Assembly (NCBI GenBank): GCA_003669055.1
Contig: RAYB01000002.1
Span: forward strand, 186,001 to 250,000
Reading direction: 5' to 3'
DNA: 64,000 bases
Origin: a bacterium 1XD21-70
GTDB taxonomy: Bacteria; Bacillota; Clostridia; Lachnospirales; Lachnospiraceae
The position numbers were made by a program, and so were the translations under genes. How positions within the stretch are numbered: the first letter of the stretch is position 1; every line of letters begins with the position of its first letter. The notes under the pieces are model-generated. The model ran no database searches, had not been told where the DNA came from, and saw nothing but the letters and a program-made list of their open reading frames with translations. This document shows positions 25,349 through 33,271 of the stretch, piece after piece.

Positions 25349-25539
25349 AAATAATCGTTCTCCTGTATTGTTAACAAAGTGATGTTGAATAATCGTGAAT
25401 AATGTCGAAAGAAAAAGCGCCGTAATCCTTTTTTCATGGACTACGACGCACACTATTTTTACTAAGTTACATCCTCTTAGGACTGTACATATTGCGGTAT
25501 TCATATGTCCTCCCAAATGAGGAGAACCAGAATTGCTAT

Positions 25540-25576
25540 CCGATATCAACCTCTTAATTGAGGAAAATTATATCGG
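25540..25576 (-). promoter_or_regulatory. Stem-loop CCGATAT/ATATCGG upstream of the sigma leader ORF
   Basis: A two-part inverted repeat (outer CCGATAT/ATATCGG, inner CCTC/GAGG) lies 35-70 bases before the leader ATG at 25504. It could be a regulator site or a 5' RNA hairpin. The stretch 25214-25645 contains no other supported gene. Confidence 0.4.
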
Positions 25577-25645
25577 ACATATACCAAATCACCGCCTTGT
25601 ATAAGCCATTTTTTTACACTATTTCACTATTCAAAACTATTATGT

Positions 25646-26269
25646 TCAAATATTAAATTTATATCCAACGTTATGAACACTTTTAATAAAATTTGGAACT
25701 TTTTGAGTTACTCTAAGTTTCTGTCTAAGGCTACTGATATGATTTGTAATAATCTTACGAAAATAAACATCATAGTTTTCTGTCCAGACAATATCTGCAA
25801 TCATTTCATAAGTAAAAACCCGATTAGGATTAGAGATAAGCAAAGCCAATAACTCAAATTCTTTCGTTGTTAATTCAATCCTTTTCCCACACACCGAAAC
25901 TGTTCTTTGATCTCTGTCAAAATATAAATCTCCATGTTCAAAAGAATATGACCAAGTATTTACGGACTCTCCCTTCTTATCCGAAAAATCAACAAGACTT
26001 TCTAAAAAAAATTGAATTCGTTCCATACCAAAATTTTCAGGATCAATAATAATTATAGGGATATGCCGTATACTGCGCATGACATTAACATACGGCAAAG
26101 AATCTAATACCCGCGAATGAAAAATTGTCCAATCATAACTTTTTTCTTCTAACAGATATTGGGCCTTTTGTGTTGTTTCGGAGAAATCTATAATAGCATT
26201 CATCAATCTCGAACAAATAATCTCATATTCTTTTCTGTCATATCCTATGGCCAATACTTTATATGTCAT
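25646..26269 (-). CDS. Winged-helix (OmpR-type) regulator with a degenerate receiver
   Basis: 207 residues, AT-rich. The C-terminal half is a clear OmpR/PhoB winged helix (RIELTTKEFELLALLISNPNRVFTYEMIADIVW...FIKSVHNVGYKFNI). The N-terminal half has receiver-like length, but the phosphorylatable Asp and the acidic pocket are not visible (TIFHSRVLDSLP where an Asp is expected). It is therefore likely phosphorylation-independent. No histidine kinase is adjacent. It lies at the boundary between the element genes and cargo and could control either. Confidence 0.78.
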   Translation of the reverse strand: MTYKVLAIGYDRKEYEIICSRLMNAIIDFSETTQKAQYLLEEKSYDWTIFHSRVLDSLPYVNVMRSIRHIPIIIIDPENFGMERIQFFLESLVDFSDKKGESVNTWSYSFEHGDLYFDRDQRTVSVCGKRIELTTKEFELLALLISNPNRVFTYEMIADIVWTENYDVYFRKIITNHISSLRQKLRVTQKVPNFIKSVHNVGYKFNI

Positions 26270-26323
26270 GCGCTCCCCTCCTTTCTCTCAAACTTCATGA
26301 TAGATATCTCTATATTTCTTACA

Positions 26324-27505
26324 TTAACATGAGGCCAGAACCCATTCCTCATAGCCCCTGACTCCTTCTGCCAGACGTTTCATCCCATCTTCCAGCCGGC
26401 TTCTGGGACAGGCTATATTCATTCTGATAAACGGACTTCCGCTTTCTCCATACTGCTGCCCTTCCGACAGATACAGCCCGGTATACTCTCTCAGATATTG
26501 TATAAACTCCGTGGTACATCCTTGCATTTCCTGGCAGTCCAGCCACAAAAGATATGTTGCCTGTGAAGGCACCATCCTGATCTGTGGAACCTCTTTCTTC
26601 AGGAAGTTCTCCACATAATTTTTATTTTCCTGAATATACACTCTCAAAGCGTCCAGCCAAGCCTCCCCTTTCGTGAAAGCTGCCACCGCCGCCTCCACTG
26701 CAAAGGAATTTGGTTCTGCCACTTCATCCGTATTCAGTCCCCGCCAGACCTTATGCCGCAGATTCGGATTGGGAACGACCACTGCTGCTGTCTGTAATCC
26801 TGCCAGGTTAAAGGCTTTTGTAGGCGCTATGCAGGTGATGCTGTGATTCCTGCAGTTTTCTGAAACCGAAGCAAAGGGAATATATTCCTTGCCCGGACTG
26901 GTCAGGTCACAATGAATTTCATCTGAAATTACAGTGACATGATATTTTCTGCACAGCTCACCTACCTGTCCCAGTTCTTCCCTACTCCATATTTTTCCCA
27001 CCGGATTGTGGGGATTGCACAGAATCATCAGCGTGGTCTGGGGATTGGAAAGTTTCCGCTCCAAATCTTCAAAATCCATCTGATAGGCACTTTCATCATA
27101 GCGCAATGGACTTTCCACAATATTCCTTCCGTTATTCACAGTGGAATTGAAGAATATATTGTAAACCGGCGTCTGAACCAGTACATTTTCTCCTGGTGTT
27201 GTCAGCTTGCGCACCATACTGGAAATGGCCGGAACTACTCCCGTACAGAACACAAGCCACTCCTTTTCCATAGAAAAACCATGCCTGCGCTCCCACCAGC
27301 CCATATAAGCCTGATACCATTCTCCCGGCACCACAGAATAACCAAATACACCATGGGCCGCCCTTTCCTGAATTGCCGCCTGAATCTCCGGTGCTGTCTG
27401 GAAATCCATGTCTGCCACCCACATAGGCAGCTCATGCTCTTTTACATCCCATTTCATCGAATGGGTATCTCTTCTGTTGACAGGTTTATCAAAATCGTAA
27501 AGCAT
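26324..27505 (-). CDS. MalY/PatB-family PLP-dependent aminotransferase/C-S lyase
   Basis: 393 residues, fold-type I. N-terminal landmarks are MKWD and LPMWVADMDFQTAPEI. CNPHNPVGKIW contacts the cofactor, and the PLP lysine is in APTKAFNLAGL (near residue 233). MalY/PatB enzymes cleave cystathionine or cysteine conjugates, giving a thiol, pyruvate and ammonia. GGAGG precedes the ATG. It is the most distal gene of cargo A; with the CysE homologue at 31.9-32.5 kb it hints at sulfur amino-acid chemistry in this locus. True aminotransferase activity cannot be excluded. Confidence 0.88.
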   Translation of the reverse strand: MLYDFDKPVNRRDTHSMKWDVKEHELPMWVADMDFQTAPEIQAAIQERAAHGVFGYSVVPGEWYQAYMGWWERRHGFSMEKEWLVFCTGVVPAISSMVRKLTTPGENVLVQTPVYNIFFNSTVNNGRNIVESPLRYDESAYQMDFEDLERKLSNPQTTLMILCNPHNPVGKIWSREELGQVGELCRKYHVTVISDEIHCDLTSPGKEYIPFASVSENCRNHSITCIAPTKAFNLAGLQTAAVVVPNPNLRHKVWRGLNTDEVAEPNSFAVEAAVAAFTKGEAWLDALRVYIQENKNYVENFLKKEVPQIRMVPSQATYLLWLDCQEMQGCTTEFIQYLREYTGLYLSEGQQYGESGSPFIRMNIACPRSRLEDGMKRLAEGVRGYEEWVLASC

Positions 27506-27550
27506 ACTATCCCTCCAAGTTTTCTAGCAAAGTTTATCTCACAAACAACC

Positions 27551-28255
27551 TTATTCCAAGGAAAAGGTCACAGTTACATCTCCACTTCCCAGGGCTTCCT
27601 CCCAGCCGGTCAGATTATCAATATGCCCCAGTCTTGTATAGCTCCAGGAATTGGAGCCGTAAAAAATAACAATCTGGTTCCCATTGTATAAAACGATATC
27701 CCCGGCCTGTGTTGTGGTCTGGCTGTTACTTGTGGGAAGGCTTGTTCCCAGAGGACCTACCTTTTCAAAGCCGGAATAGTCGCTCATTTGGATTACTACA
27801 GGACTTTCCCTCATCATTTCCACCAAAGCAGACACGGCTTCATTCTCTTCCAGTGTCGCTGAAAATACCACATCCCCAACCTGCACATTCATATTTGTCA
27901 CTTCATTTTCCTCCGTATTATTCTGAATATCTGTTTCCGTACCAGCCGTTTCACCAGGCTCCGTTTCCGGCATAATTTCCGTCTCACTCATAACTGCTGA
28001 TTCGGTCATGCTTTCTGCTTCATCAGATCCGGCGCTCTCCGTCATAGTTTCTGATACAGTTTCTGTGGAATCCATATCGGCGGATGATACATCTACAGTC
28101 TCTAATCTTTCCGTAGCGTCAGGCTGTGATGTACTTTTTGCTACGGAAGATTCCGCTTCAGATACCGAGGCCCTTGCCTGTGTATCATTCTTTCTACATG
28201 CCGCCAAAGAAAGCACAACCGCCATAAGGCAAAGTAAAATACAACATTTTTTCAC
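27551..28255 (-). CDS. Cyclophilin-like-fold lipoprotein 1
   Basis: 234 residues with a GTG start behind GAGGAG. A lipoprotein signal has lipobox LAAC, followed by a Ser/Glu/Thr-rich linker to about residue 115. The C-terminal domain (VQVGDVVFSATLEENEAVSALVEMM...GDIVLYNGNQIVIFYGSNSWSYTRLGHID) matches the bacterial cyclophilin-like fold family (Cyclophil_like2) known as single cytoplasmic proteins. No peptidyl-prolyl isomerase active residues are evident, so it is probably a binding module on the cell surface. Two more lipoproteins with this type of domain are in the same locus. Confidence 0.8.
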   Translation of the reverse strand: MKKCCILLCLMAVVLSLAACRKNDTQARASVSEAESSVAKSTSQPDATERLETVDVSSADMDSTETVSETMTESAGSDEAESMTESAVMSETEIMPETEPGETAGTETDIQNNTEENEVTNMNVQVGDVVFSATLEENEAVSALVEMMRESPVVIQMSDYSGFEKVGPLGTSLPTSNSQTTTQAGDIVLYNGNQIVIFYGSNSWSYTRLGHIDNLTGWEEALGSGDVTVTFSLE

Positions 28256-28288
28256 CGTTATCTGCTCCTCGCTTTTCAGATTTCTATT

Positions 28289-28897
28289 TTATGTCGGAAT
28301 CGCCCGTATAAAAACAAAGATTCCAAACAAACTCAAAACTGCCCCGAAAATCCGGTTCATCTTCTGGAGATTGTCCGTCCGCTTTTTCTTTCTGGCCAGA
28401 GCCACTGCGGCCGTAAGCCCTCCCCACCAGAGGTAGGTTCCAATGAAAACGCCTAAAACCACCAGCCAGCCATTTTCAGACGTACTTCCTCCCGCAATGC
28501 CAAACCAGGAAAAGGCAAACAGAAAGGTCAGGATCGCCGCCGGATTCGTAATCCCTATCGCAAAAGAAGAAAGAAACATCCGCACTCTTCCCGACACTGC
28601 CGGGATTTCGGCCGCCTCTCCTTTTCGGAAAAGCAGGCGGATTCCCATAAACAGGACAATGGTTCCCCCTGCCAGATGGATGGCAGTCTGGTATTCCAAA
28701 AGGAAATCCGAAACCATAGTCAGGCCGAAAGCTCCGATTGCAGCATAGATACAGTCCGCTATGGACGATCCCATTCCCGTGAGAAGTCCTGCCTTTATCC
28801 CATGCTCCCATGTCCTTTGTACCGTCATGGCTCCTACAGCACCCACCGGCACCCCAAAGAGCAGCCCAATCAGAATCCCTTTCAAAAGCAGGCTCAT
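28289..28897 (-). CDS. LysE/RhtB family amino-acid exporter
   Basis: About 202 residues with six hydrophobic segments. It starts MSLLLKGILIGLLFGVPVGAVGAM, typical of LysE proteins (GxxxG and the Pro-Val-Gly motif), and has the conserved FAIGITNPAAILTFLFAF. The family exports amino acids such as lysine, threonine, homoserine or cysteine derivatives. The start at 28897 follows GGAGG and overlaps the preceding DUF3737 gene by four bases. In a locus with CysE, DapA and a C-S lyase it may remove a toxic amino acid; that is inference. Confidence 0.83.
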   Translation of the reverse strand: MSLLLKGILIGLLFGVPVGAVGAMTVQRTWEHGIKAGLLTGMGSSIADCIYAAIGAFGLTMVSDFLLEYQTAIHLAGGTIVLFMGIRLLFRKGEAAEIPAVSGRVRMFLSSFAIGITNPAAILTFLFAFSWFGIAGGSTSENGWLVVLGVFIGTYLWWGGLTAAVALARKKKRTDNLQKMNRIFGAVLSLFGIFVFIRAIPT

Positions 28898-29757
28898 ACC
28901 GCCTCCTTCCACTCTCTCCTGCAGATGATCTTTGTCTTTGCCGGATCTACCTTGTCTTTTTCAACAATCAGTTCATCAATACGGTCTGCACGAATCACGC
29001 CGCCGGAAGGGTTCATCACGCTGTCAATCTTTCCCGTGATGTCGGCATCCACCGTGGAATACTCAAAAGCCAGCGTGGTGTTCAGGAGCTTACAGTTCTT
29101 CATCACCAGATTGTCAATGTAGCACATTCCCTGCAGGCTCTCAATGGTGCAGTTAATCAGCGTCAGGTTCTTCGCATTCCATCCCAGATATTCGCCGGAG
29201 ATGAAAGAATCGTATACGGTCACATTCTCGCTGTTCCAGAAGGCATCCTTGGAAAGCATCCGGGCATTATGGATTTCCATATTCTTTACCCCATCAAAGG
29301 AATAATTGCCCACCAGCTGGAAATCCCGCAGCACCATATTCCGGCTGTTCATGGCAAAGTAATCACCCTTTGCCGATACATGCTCCAAGGTCACATCCTC
29401 ACAGTTCCAAAGTGTTTCCGCTGCATTGGGGAAGTTCACATTGCGCAGATTTACTGTGCGGCAGCGGCGGAAGTTCTTCGGGGCCTCGATCACGGCATCC
29501 TCCACCGTGATATTGTCCGTGTACCACACCCCTGCGCGGGCCATCTCAAACCAGGTACAGTTTCTGGCCGTGATATTCTTTGCATACCAAAAGGGATACT
29601 TCCACTTGAACATGCAGCCCTCCAGCTCAATATCATGACTCTCTTTCAGCGGGGACTCTCCATCTGCAAAGATGCTGTCATAGATCTTCAGATCCGCTCC
29701 CTGAAACAATGCTCTTTCTCCTGTCAAATACTCCTGTCTGATTTCTCTTGCTTTCAT
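28894..29757 (-). CDS. DUF3737 family protein (right-handed beta-helix-like)
   Basis: 287 residues made of repeating short units such as GCMFKWKYPFWYAKNITARNCTWFE and LWNCEDVTLEHVSAKGDYFAMNSRNMVLRD. This is the pattern of the DUF3737 family, with about 20-residue coils consistent with a beta-helix. No catalytic residues are known for the family. No signal peptide is seen, so it is cytoplasmic. GGAGG precedes the ATG. Its promoter region at 29872-29886 carries the TTTAGAAATTGTTTA motif shared with two other operons in this locus. Confidence 0.8.
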   Translation of the reverse strand: MKAREIRQEYLTGERALFQGADLKIYDSIFADGESPLKESHDIELEGCMFKWKYPFWYAKNITARNCTWFEMARAGVWYTDNITVEDAVIEAPKNFRRCRTVNLRNVNFPNAAETLWNCEDVTLEHVSAKGDYFAMNSRNMVLRDFQLVGNYSFDGVKNMEIHNARMLSKDAFWNSENVTVYDSFISGEYLGWNAKNLTLINCTIESLQGMCYIDNLVMKNCKLLNTTLAFEYSTVDADITGKIDSVMNPSGGVIRADRIDELIVEKDKVDPAKTKIICRREWKEAV

Positions 29758-29871
29758 GATGTTTCCTCCTTCATTATGTTCAGTAATGTTTTACTTTTTA
29801 TGTCTGCCCGTTCTTTCCTTTGGCTTATAATAAGGATACCGGATGCAGATAACATGCCGCTAACAAATAAA

Positions 29872-29886
29872 TAAACAATTTCTAAA
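29872..29886 (-). promoter_or_regulatory. Response-regulator box candidate, copy 1
   Basis: On the minus strand TTTAGAAATTGTTTA, continuing to GTTAG, places TTTA, TTTA and GTTA at 11-base steps, one helical turn apart, as for OmpR-family regulators. It lies about 115 bases upstream of the DUF3737 gene. Surrounding bases match copy 2 at 39106-39120 over about 55 bases, including GCAAGAATTC. Confidence 0.6.
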
Positions 29887-29912
29887 TGAATTCTTGCAGA
29901 TTTCTCAACTTA

Positions 29913-30515
29913 TCAGACGGCTTCATCAGATGAACTTCCCTCTGAATCCGTTTCGATTAGTTTTATTACTTTTGCAGGTGCGCCTCCCACAATCACACCA
30001 GCCGGAACATCCTTTGTTACCACAGCCCCGGCTGCAACGATAGCGCCATCACCAATCGTAACGCCCTGTAATACTGTAGCATGGGCGCCAATCCATACAT
30101 TTTTTCCGATATGAATGGGCTTTGGAATAAGATCTCTTCGATGTTGCGGGTTCTGTTCATGATTTAAAGTTGCCAGAACGACCATCGGGCCAATCAATGC
30201 CCCATCATCAATGTAAATTCCGCCCTGATCCTGAAATTGGCAGCCTCCGTTTATGAAAACATGCTTTCCAATGTGAAGATTTTTTCCACAATCCGTATAA
30301 AACGGCGGAAACAGTCCGAAGCTCTCATCAATCTCCCGTCCTGTAAGAAGGGAAAACAACTCCCGTAGTTCCTGCGGTTCATGATAGCCGCAATTTATCC
30401 GGGCTGTTATTTTCATTGACTCCTGGCTCAGTTTCCCCATATATGCAAGAACCTCTGAGCCACGCACCACCTTTTCACCAGAATTCATTGCTGAAATAAA
30501 ATTTTCCGTATTCAT
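29913..30515 (-). CDS. Sugar O-acetyltransferase (LacA/Maa/NodL family)
   Basis: About 200 residues with an N-terminal Mac domain and a left-handed beta-helix of hexapeptide repeats ([69 protein letters not shown]). It transfers acetyl from acetyl-CoA to a sugar or related hydroxyl. The start at 30515 follows GGAGG. Its promoter carries the LysR-type box ATAGCAAATACTTAT, so it is probably under the LysR regulator at 47.3 kb. The substrate is not evident. Confidence 0.87.
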   Translation of the reverse strand: MNTENFISAMNSGEKVVRGSEVLAYMGKLSQESMKITARINCGYHEPQELRELFSLLTGREIDESFGLFPPFYTDCGKNLHIGKHVFINGGCQFQDQGGIYIDDGALIGPMVVLATLNHEQNPQHRRDLIPKPIHIGKNVWIGAHATVLQGVTIGDGAIVAAGAVVTKDVPAGVIVGGAPAKVIKLIETDSEGSSSDEAV

Positions 30516-30584
30516 AAAATCCTCCTGCTTACTTTTCAATTTGAAACTACTATAAACATTCATAATGTGTTTCTCCATAGATTT

Positions 30585-30621
30585 AGTATAAGAAAGCAGG
30601 TTAAAAATAGCAAATACTTAT
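30585..30621 (-). promoter_or_regulatory. LysR-box promoter A (upstream of the acetyltransferase)
   Basis: On the minus strand the box ATAAGTATTTGCTAT (30607-30621) overlaps the -35 TTGCTA (30608-30613). A 17-base spacer leads to TATACT (30585-30590). A second similar half-site (TTATTTGTTAT) lies upstream near 30636-30650. The same arrangement occurs at 39170-39206 and 47140-47176. Confidence 0.65.
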
Positions 30622-30745
30622 GCTTAATAGTTTTCCATAACAAATAATTATACTTTTATAACCAGTATTTCATAAAGGTTAATGAAGGCCCACTTTTCGA
30701 ATAGGAAATCAGTACACAGTAGTTACATTAGTTCATGCCAAAATA

Positions 30746-30780
30746 AGAGCCGGCATCCCAAAATTCATGCTGCCGACTCT
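30746..30780 (-). terminator. Terminator after the HPr-like gene
   Basis: AGAGTCGGCA and TGCCGGCTCT (one mismatch) form a stem followed on the minus strand by TATTTTGG. It closes the long minus-strand operon that starts near 39 kb. Confidence 0.7.
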
Positions 30781-30790
30781 GCTTAACCTT

Positions 30791-31033
30791 TCATTCCTGC
30801 ATATCCTGAATGCAGTATTGCTTTAATATTTCTATATTTGTTTCTGTCGTATCCGAAATTTTTAATTGCAATGGCCTTGAAATGTCCATGCTGAGGATGC
30901 CCATAATAGATCTGGCCTCAACCACATAATGTCCGGAACATAAGGCAAACTTCCCTTTCATGTTTGCAATGGCAGTTTCAAATTTTTTGATCAGGTCAAA
31001 ACTTCCCAGATATATATTTAAAGTTGCAGACAT
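30791..31033 (-). CDS. HPr-like protein lacking the phosphoryl-carrier histidine
   Basis: About 80 residues with the HPr fold signature VVEARSIMGILSMDISRPLQL, which matches the Ser46 region of HPr. The N-terminal segment that should carry His15 (HARPA in true HPr) is FDLIKKFE, so it cannot accept phosphate from enzyme I. Proteins like this are common in Lachnospiraceae and may be regulatory, like Bacillus Crh. It is coupled to dapA and lies at the end of the operon. The start at 31033 avoids overlap and is preceded by GGAGG. Confidence 0.75.
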   Translation of the reverse strand: MSATLNIYLGSFDLIKKFETAIANMKGKFALCSGHYVVEARSIMGILSMDISRPLQLKISDTTETNIEILKQYCIQDMQE

Positions 31034-31057
31034 TTGTTTCCTCCCTCCTGGCATCTT

Positions 31058-31945
31058 TCATCCTAAGATGCCGTATGCTTTCATCGCCAGCTCCAACCTT
31101 CTTTTGTTTGTTTCTTCCAGTTCTGTAAGGGGCATTCTCGGTATGCCTGCCGCAAATCCCATAAGGTTCAGGGCGCTCTTTACCGGAATGGGATTCACTT
31201 CACAAAACAAAGCCTCTATCAATTCCATGGATTGCAGCTGCAGTGCGGCGCTCTTAGCAGTCTTTCCTTCAAAATACAGCTGGCAGATATCGTGTGTCTG
31301 CCTGGGCACCACATTGGACAGAACAGAAATGACACCCTTTCCGCCCAAAGAAAGAACCGGCACAATTTGGTCGTCATTGCCCGAATATACGTCTACATCG
31401 CCCTCTGCCAAAGCCAAAAGTCTCGCTGTCTGGGAAATATTCCCTCCTGCATCCTTTACCCCTACAATATTTTTTACTTCACGGCACAGTCTGACAATCG
31501 TTTCCGGCTGAATATTACATCCTGTCCTGCCCGGTACATTATACAGCAGTACCGGAATCTGAATAGCCTCAGCTACCGTTTTAAAATGCTGATACAGCCC
31601 ATTCTGGGTTGCCTTATTATAGTAAGGCGAAACCAGCAGAATACCATCCGCCCCCGCTTTTTCTGCCTCCACAGAAAGCTCCACTGCTGTATTTGTGCAG
31701 TTTGAACCTGTTCCTGCAATCACCGGCAGCCTTCCGGCCACTGTCCTGACACAGTGCCGGATCAGGTTCAGCTGCTCCCCATGTGTGAGCGTGGATGCCT
31801 CCCCGCTGGTTCCGGCTACAATGATGGCATCCGATCCGTTCTGTATCTGGAATTCTGCCAGTCTGTCAAACTCTATATAATTGATGCTCCCATCTTCATG
31901 GAAGGGCGTTATGATTGCTACGCCGGCTCCCTTAAAAATCGACAT
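31058..31945 (-). CDS. dapA: 4-hydroxy-tetrahydrodipicolinate synthase family protein
   Basis: 295 residues, a TIM barrel with [10 protein letters not shown] (substrate carboxylate binding), YNVPGRTG (catalytic Tyr) and VGVKDAGGN (Schiff-base Lys). It condenses pyruvate with aspartate semialdehyde in lysine biosynthesis; related family members are N-acetylneuraminate or other aldolases. No other lysine gene is nearby, so this is probably a second, specialised copy in the cargo. It overlaps cysE by 28 bases, indicating tight coupling. Confidence 0.87.
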   Translation of the reverse strand: MSIFKGAGVAIITPFHEDGSINYIEFDRLAEFQIQNGSDAIIVAGTSGEASTLTHGEQLNLIRHCVRTVAGRLPVIAGTGSNCTNTAVELSVEAEKAGADGILLVSPYYNKATQNGLYQHFKTVAEAIQIPVLLYNVPGRTGCNIQPETIVRLCREVKNIVGVKDAGGNISQTARLLALAEGDVDVYSGNDDQIVPVLSLGGKGVISVLSNVVPRQTHDICQLYFEGKTAKSAALQLQSMELIEALFCEVNPIPVKSALNLMGFAAGIPRMPLTELEETNKRRLELAMKAYGILG

Positions 31946-32502
31946 GCCCCTTCCTCCTTCTGGCTGTGATAAATCTTCGTTGGCTGTTCTTCCCGTACAA
32001 GGCGCCCCTGTGTCCCAACCACCGTGGCACCGGCAGGAACCTCCTTCAGTACAACGGTTCCTGCTCCGATTCTGGCACCTTCCCCTACGGTAAAACTGCC
32101 CAGGATTTTAGCGCCTGTGCCAATAATCACGTTATCTTTGATGGTCGGATGACGCTTTCCCTGTTCTTTTCCTACCCCTCCAAGGGTAACTCCGTGATAC
32201 ATGGTAACATTGTCCCCAATCTCTGTAGTCTCGCCAATGACCACACCATTTCCGTGATCTATAAAAAGCCCTTTTCCAATCACTGCACCCGGATGAATCT
32301 CAATCCCGGTTTTTCTTGCAGCCCTCTGGGAAATCCATCTTGCAAGGAAATAATGCTTTCCCAGATACAGCTTATGTGCCAGCCGATAATACAAAACTGC
32401 CCTGAATCCGGGATAAAGGATAATCTCCAGATTGCTTTTGATTGCAGGATCTCTTTCACGGATTACCTTTGCTTCCGCTTCCAAGTAAGAAATAATACCC
32501 AT
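31918..32502 (-). CDS. cysE: Serine O-acetyltransferase
   Basis: 194 residues, starting with the helical N-terminal domain ([28 protein letters not shown]) and continuing into a hexapeptide beta-helix with [28 protein letters not shown], the CysE signature. It makes O-acetylserine from serine and acetyl-CoA, the precursor of cysteine. No cysK is adjacent. The short N-terminus is like the EpsC/plant-independent short CysE forms of Firmicutes. AGGAAAGG precedes the ATG. A cargo role in making an amino-acid derivative with DapA is plausible but unproven. Confidence 0.87.
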   Translation of the reverse strand: MGIISYLEAEAKVIRERDPAIKSNLEIILYPGFRAVLYYRLAHKLYLGKHYFLARWISQRAARKTGIEIHPGAVIGKGLFIDHGNGVVIGETTEIGDNVTMYHGVTLGGVGKEQGKRHPTIKDNVIIGTGAKILGSFTVGEGARIGAGTVVLKEVPAGATVVGTQGRLVREEQPTKIYHSQKEEGACRFLREPA

Positions 32503-32525
32503 ATCCTTTCCTTCCTGTTTTCCGT

Positions 32526-33209
32526 TTACGGCTGTGAAATCTGGATAATCTTATTGCCCCATCCTTCCAGCACCGGGTTTTCTTCCACTGCCATTATAAA
32601 TTCTTCCGTTGCATCAAATGTACCGATCTTTGTATATTCTGCTGAAATCTCCGCATCGTGGTAAAACAATACGATACGGTTAGGATCGGAATAAAATACG
32701 TCCCCCGCCTTTGCCTCTGTCACGGTTTCCGAATGGTCAGGAATCTCATACCTGCTAGGGATATCATAATACTGCAGCACACTGTAGTCCGCATCCGGAT
32801 CACGTTCATAGATGGGAAGTCTCCAGTCCGAAGTCCCCACATACCTTGCGATGGCTTCCGCAGTTTCATTGTCCAAAAGCGTCATCATAAAAGCATCTCC
32901 GTTATCTCCGAATCGGACTTCCAACTGTGCGCTGCCGCTTTCAGCCGTCTGATCCCCGCCAGACTGATTCTCCATACCGGCAATGTCCTCTGTATCGGTA
33001 CGGTTTTCCGAAGGCTTCTCTGCTCCGGCATTTCCAATATTCGTGTCATCTTCCACAACATTGCTGCCCTCAGCAGCCGTATCTCTTGCCCTTTCGGTAT
33101 CCTGGCCGTTCTGTCCGCATCCCACCAGAAGCATGGCCGAAAGTGCCGCTGCCGCCATCATCCCCATTCCTCTTTTTACCATAATTGTCCTGTAGTTGTT
33201 GTTCTTCAT
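32526..33209 (-). CDS. Cyclophilin-like-fold lipoprotein 2
   Basis: About 227 residues. A signal peptide is followed by lipobox LLVGC and an acidic Asn/Asp/Glu linker to about residue 100. The C-terminal domain is [30 protein letters not shown]...[33 protein letters not shown], matching the cyclophilin-like fold of lipoprotein 1. It lies between an FtsX permease and cysE in one operon. It may bind a substrate for, or inhibit a target of, the transporter; no isomerase residues are seen. The start at 33209 is chosen over 33221 for ribosome-site spacing. Confidence 0.78.
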   Translation of the reverse strand: MKNNNYRTIMVKRGMGMMAAAALSAMLLVGCGQNGQDTERARDTAAEGSNVVEDDTNIGNAGAEKPSENRTDTEDIAGMENQSGGDQTAESGSAQLEVRFGDNGDAFMMTLLDNETAEAIARYVGTSDWRLPIYERDPDADYSVLQYYDIPSRYEIPDHSETVTEAKAGDVFYSDPNRIVLFYHDAEISAEYTKIGTFDATEEFIMAVEENPVLEGWGNKIIQISQP

Positions 33210-33271
33210 TTTTGTTTCCATCCTTTCTTTATTTTTATTGCCTGTTATTTCGATTTTCTTTCCATCATGTT

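Noticed and set aside
25264-25504. Tetracycline-resistance leader peptide
   Set aside because: The leader layout resembles such attenuators, but no tet gene follows; the downstream gene is a sigma-like factor.
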